Source: JAIOSF01 sp047159865 (GTDB taxonomy: Bacteria > Campylobacterota > Campylobacteria > Campylobacterales > Arcobacteraceae). Taken from it: 64,000 nucleotides of DNA. Positions 61,241 to 64,000 of this stretch are shown here, piece after piece. Numbering within the stretch: the first letter of the stretch is position 1; each line of letters opens with the position of its first letter. Below the pieces are notes generated by a model. It was given only the letters and a program-made list of their open reading frames with translations, ran no database searches and had not been told where the DNA came from. The stretch covers positions 2,108,001 through 2,172,000 of the forward strand of contig NZ_AP038804.1 of assembly GCF_047159865.1 (NCBI RefSeq). The letters are read 5' to 3'. The position numbers were made by a program, and so were the translations under genes.

Positions 61241-62249
61241 TTACCTCTGCTATATCAATATTTTCATCTAAAAGATACTTTGCTTCTTGTGTATCTACCC
61301 TAAACAACAAAATCTCATCTTTATTAAAATCTGGATGGGGCATTTTTTTCCATGCAAGTTTGAGTGTTCCATCATTTGTTTTTATATTAAATTGATGTAT
61401 ATCTTTCCAATAATATTGTTCCATCCAATTAATTTTTGCATCAAATTCTAACCAATCTTTTATTTTATCACTTAAGTCTTTAGCTTTTCTAAAATCCCAT
61501 TTATAATCAGCTTTTTCTTTCTGTTTTACTGTTTGTTCTTTTGGTGCTTTTGGAGTAAACTTTTTATGATTTATACACCAGTTTTCCCACACTTTGCTCC
61601 ATGAAACTTTGAGGTCTCCATTTGAAATATAATGGTTTTTAAATTTTGTAAATTCTAGTTTGATATGATCTTTTGGTATATGTTTTTTTGCAGTTTCCAT
61701 CATCTCTTTGTCTAAAATTATATTTTCATCAATTGTAGTTTTTACAAGATGATTTTTATATTTATTTTGATTCAGAACCCATCTTTTCCAAACAGCTTCC
61801 CAGTCAGCATTTGTTGTTGATTTGCTTTGATAATAAAGTTTGAAATCCTCAAAAACATCATCAATATTTTGTAAAAATTTTGATTGGGCAAATTGTTTCA
61901 TCTCATAAGAGAGTGCAAAATTATTTGGAATAGTTGTATTTGTTTTGATATGAGATTGATTTATCGTGGTATTTGAAGATAATCTTATTGTATCGTTAGA
62001 AAGAACTGTATCTGAAGATTTTCCTGCACATAATCCAAATGTATTATCAAAATCATTTTCTAGATCATTGTTATTTGATGTATGGTGAAATGGGATATTT
62101 ATTTTTTCTTTTTTGATGATAATAGTATCTAAAATATTTTCTACTATAGAGTTGTATTTAAACCTTAGTTCCATATCATTCATAGATAAATCTAATGAAT
62201 TTATTTCATTGGTAAATTTATCTATTATTTGAGATTTTAAGTCTTGCAT
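61227..62249 (-). CDS. DnaT-like repeat protein (possible DNA replication or ssDNA-binding role)
   Basis: 340 residues. An N-terminal linker with many Asn, Ser and Thr (about 55-108) is followed by two copies of a helical module: FEDFKLYYQSKSTTNADWEAVWKRWV (about 133-158) and FTKFKNHYISNGDLKVSWSKVWENWC (about 200-225). The pattern F-x-x-F/Y-x-x-Y...W-x-x-V-W-x-x-W is the one at the ends of DnaT and many phage replication proteins, where it binds single-stranded DNA or helicase loader. A third, diverged module may lie near 260. No DnaC or helicase is nearby. Confidence 0.7.
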   Translation of the reverse strand: MQDLKSQIIDKFTNEINSLDLSMNDMELRFKYNSIVENILDTIIIKKEKINIPFHHTSNNNDLENDFDNTFGLCAGKSSDTVLSNDTIRLSSNTTINQSHIKTNTTIPNNFALSYEMKQFAQSKFLQNIDDVFEDFKLYYQSKSTTNADWEAVWKRWVLNQNKYKNHLVKTTIDENIILDKEMMETAKKHIPKDHIKLEFTKFKNHYISNGDLKVSWSKVWENWCINHKKFTPKAPKEQTVKQKEKADYKWDFRKAKDLSDKIKDWLEFDAKINWMEQYYWKDIHQFNIKTNDGTLKLAWKKMPHPDFNKDEILLFRVDTQEAKYLLDENIDIAEVIEND

Positions 62250-62264
62250 AGGGTTCTTATAAAA

Positions 62265-63068
62265 TTAGTTGAAAAGATTTGTAGGGCTATTTTTTAGTCT
62301 TTGTACTTCAGCCCCAATATCATTTTGTCTCATAAAGTGTTCACCTATTAAAAAAGCATCAGCTCCTGCCTCACTAAGTTCTTTTATGATATTTTGATCA
62401 TTTACACCACTTTCTGCTACTATAATTTTACCATTTGGTATCATAGGAATTAGTTGATGACAAAGATTCATATCCATCTCAAATGTTTCAAGATTTCTAT
62501 GATTTATACCTATGATAGTTGCTCCACACGCTATAGCTTTTTTTAAATCTTCTACATCATGTATCTCTACTAAAACTTCAAGTCCTAAATGAAGAGCATA
62601 ATCATATAGTTCTTGAAGTTGCTGTTTACTTAAAGATTTTGCAATAAGTAGTATAAAATCAGCCCCATATACTAGAGCTTCAACAATCTGATATTTATCA
62701 ACAATAAAATCTTTTCGTAACAATGGAGTAGGGACATATCTTCTTATTTGAGTTAAGTATTCTAGGTTACCTTGAAAAAAATGTGGTTCTGTTAAAACTG
62801 AAATAGCATTTGCTCCGTTTTTACTATACTCTTGAGCAATAGCTAAAGGATCAAAATCTTCTCTGATGATACCTTTACTAGGACTAGCTTTTTTAACTTC
62901 AGCTATAATTCTGATAGGTTCCTCTTTTGTTGCTGTTAAAAACTTTTTTACATCTCTTGGTGGATATGGATTATGAGATAAACTTCTTCCCATCATCTCC
63001 AAAGTGATATCTTTTTTTCTTTTTTCTAAATCATATTTTGTTTTTTCTATTATATCGTCTAAAATCAT
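62265..63068 (-). CDS. trpC: Indole-3-glycerol phosphate synthase
   Basis: 267 residues, TIM barrel. RIIAEVKKASPSKGIIREDFDP (catalytic Lys), PLLRKDFIVDKYQIVEAL (Lys), EIHDVEDLKKAIACGATIIGINHRNLETFE, AESGVND and LIGEHFMR are all present. It makes indole-3-glycerol phosphate in tryptophan synthesis. Its ATG follows the TPR gene stop without a gap. No other trp gene lies in the window. Confidence 0.96.
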   Translation of the reverse strand: MILDDIIEKTKYDLEKRKKDITLEMMGRSLSHNPYPPRDVKKFLTATKEEPIRIIAEVKKASPSKGIIREDFDPLAIAQEYSKNGANAISVLTEPHFFQGNLEYLTQIRRYVPTPLLRKDFIVDKYQIVEALVYGADFILLIAKSLSKQQLQELYDYALHLGLEVLVEIHDVEDLKKAIACGATIIGINHRNLETFEMDMNLCHQLIPMIPNGKIIVAESGVNDQNIIKELSEAGADAFLIGEHFMRQNDIGAEVQRLKNSPTNLFN

Positions 63069-64000
63069 CTATTTTGTACCTTTTTTACATTCTTTAATTG
63101 TGTTCCAATGAAATTTAATCTCTGCATCTTTTAATCCAGTTACACTAATAACTTTTCTCATAATATCTAAGGCTTTGTCACATTTACCAAGCTTGTAATA
63201 TCCCCATGCCAAAGAATCAAGATAAGCAACATTATTAGGTGTAGTTTTAAGAGCACTTTTTATAAGTTTTATCCCTTTATTGATATTGATATTAAAATCA
63301 ATTAATAAATAGCCATAGTAGTTTTGGTAACTTGCATTATTGATACCACTTGAAAGCGCTAGTTCAAAATTTGCTATAACATGTTTCATAACTTTTCGTT
63401 TATCTTTTGCTAGTTCAAACTCATACATTGCAATTTTTCCTAAAAGTTCAGGGTTTCTTGTTTTTCTATAGAGCTTACGAGTCATTTTTAATGCTTTGTC
63501 TAATTGTCCATCTTGATAATAAAGATTGATAAGTTTAGCATAGTCAATTTTTGTCTCTTCCAAATACTTAATAGCTTTTTTGATATCTTTTGTTTCTAAA
63601 AGAGTAACAATTAAGTTTTGTATAATTAGTGTAGTTTTTGCTAAATTTGGATCTTTTTTATATTTGATATACATTCTATTTAAAATAGATAACATACCAT
63701 CCACATTGCCTTGCTCTTGATAGATAAGCATAAGTTTATCACATACAATTTTACTACACCCTTTTGTTTGTAAATAAGTTTCAAGGTATGCGAGTGCTAC
63801 ATCTTTTTGGTTTAGATAAGTATATAGTATGGTTGTTAGTTTTATAAGTGTTTTTTCATTTTGATTTATGGTGTAAGCACTTTCATAATATTTTAAAGAA
63901 TTTTTATAGTCCTGTTTTGCATAAAAAACATTTGCAATTATTTCATAACTTGTAGCATTTGGATATTTTTTTAACAATATTTTGGCTTCTTTTAAAGCTT
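63069..64000 (-). CDS. TPR-repeat protein (5' end outside window)
   Basis: The frame is open to the window edge (310 codons seen); a TTG at 63977 is not a convincing start because the helix ALKEAKILLKKYPNATSYEI continues upstream. At least seven tetratricopeptide-like helix pairs are seen, for example FYAKQDYKNSLKYYESAYTIN, NLYYQDGQLDKALKMTRKLY and SLAWGYYKLGKCDKALDIMRKV. It is probably a periplasmic or membrane scaffold, as most such Campylobacterota proteins are, but the signal lies outside the window. trpC follows directly. Confidence 0.85.
   Translation of the reverse strand, partial: ALKEAKILLKKYPNATSYEIIANVFYAKQDYKNSLKYYESAYTINQNEKTLIKLTTILYTYLNQKDVALAYLETYLQTKGCSKIVCDKLMLIYQEQGNVDGMLSILNRMYIKYKKDPNLAKTTLIIQNLIVTLLETKDIKKAIKYLEETKIDYAKLINLYYQDGQLDKALKMTRKLYRKTRNPELLGKIAMYEFELAKDKRKVMKHVIANFELALSSGINNASYQNYYGYLLIDFNININKGIKLIKSALKTTPNNVAYLDSLAWGYYKLGKCDKALDIMRKVISVTGLKDAEIKFHWNTIKECKKGTK

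Noticed and set aside
1..64000. CRISPR array or insertion sequence
   Set aside because: I saw no regularly spaced direct repeats of 23-40 bases and no transposase-like protein; the only recombinase is the IntI-like one.

Overview
The window looks like chromosome from an AT-rich member of the Campylobacterota, most likely an Arcobacter-type organism. This rests on the protein set seen here: 2-oxoglutarate:acceptor oxidoreductase OorDABC, a selenocysteine FdhABCD formate dehydrogenase with its accessory genes, a Campylobacter-type dimeric dUTPase, a multi-membrane-segment MurF, and many Cache/PAS signalling proteins. The species assignment is inference.

Layout. 1-1002: 3'-truncated substrate-binding protein, read leftwards. 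1114-9875: formate dehydrogenase locus (polyferredoxin, TorD-like chaperone, small Tat protein, fdhA with an in-frame UGA and SECIS-like hairpin, fdhB, fdhC, fdhD and a degenerate NifS-like protein). 9898-24813: central carbon block with aspartase, SucCD, class I and class II fumarases, malate dehydrogenase and OorDABC. A toxin-antitoxin pair and an unidentified 215-residue protein sit between the two fumarases. A dUTPase carrying an N-terminal HTH-like extension, a YqaA-like membrane protein and an OmpA-like protein are also here. 24841-37485: signalling block (three-gene kinase operon, UbiD-family decarboxylase, HD-GYP protein, REC-PAS-GGDEF-EAL protein), followed by an rRNA methyltransferase.

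38690-44140 is the most unusual part. It holds an intact integron-type tyrosine integrase (IntI-like, with the IntI-specific insert) about 3.8 kb from a decayed class D beta-lactamase gene. An attC-like imperfect hairpin lies directly in front of that pseudogene, in the orientation expected for a cassette. Between them is an electrophile/quinone stress operon (YqhD-like dehydrogenase, MdaB, YgiN-like monooxygenase, DoxX, glutathione peroxidase) divergent from an HxlR regulator. This suggests a vestigial integron in a Campylobacterota chromosome.

44159-64000: valS, two-component genes, an L,D-transpeptidase, purU and trmL, a GGDEF cyclase, a CsgG/LPP20-like lipoprotein pair, murF, tRNA-Leu(CAA), a photolyase-family protein without the usual Fe-S cysteines, and a leftward operon of TPR protein, trpC, a DnaT-like repeat protein and a coiled-coil protein.

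Formate oxidation on the periplasmic side can feed electrons to the quinone pool, while the TCA genes make a ferredoxin/flavodoxin-linked oxidative cycle from 2-oxoglutarate to oxaloacetate. No CRISPR array, rRNA or insertion sequence was seen.
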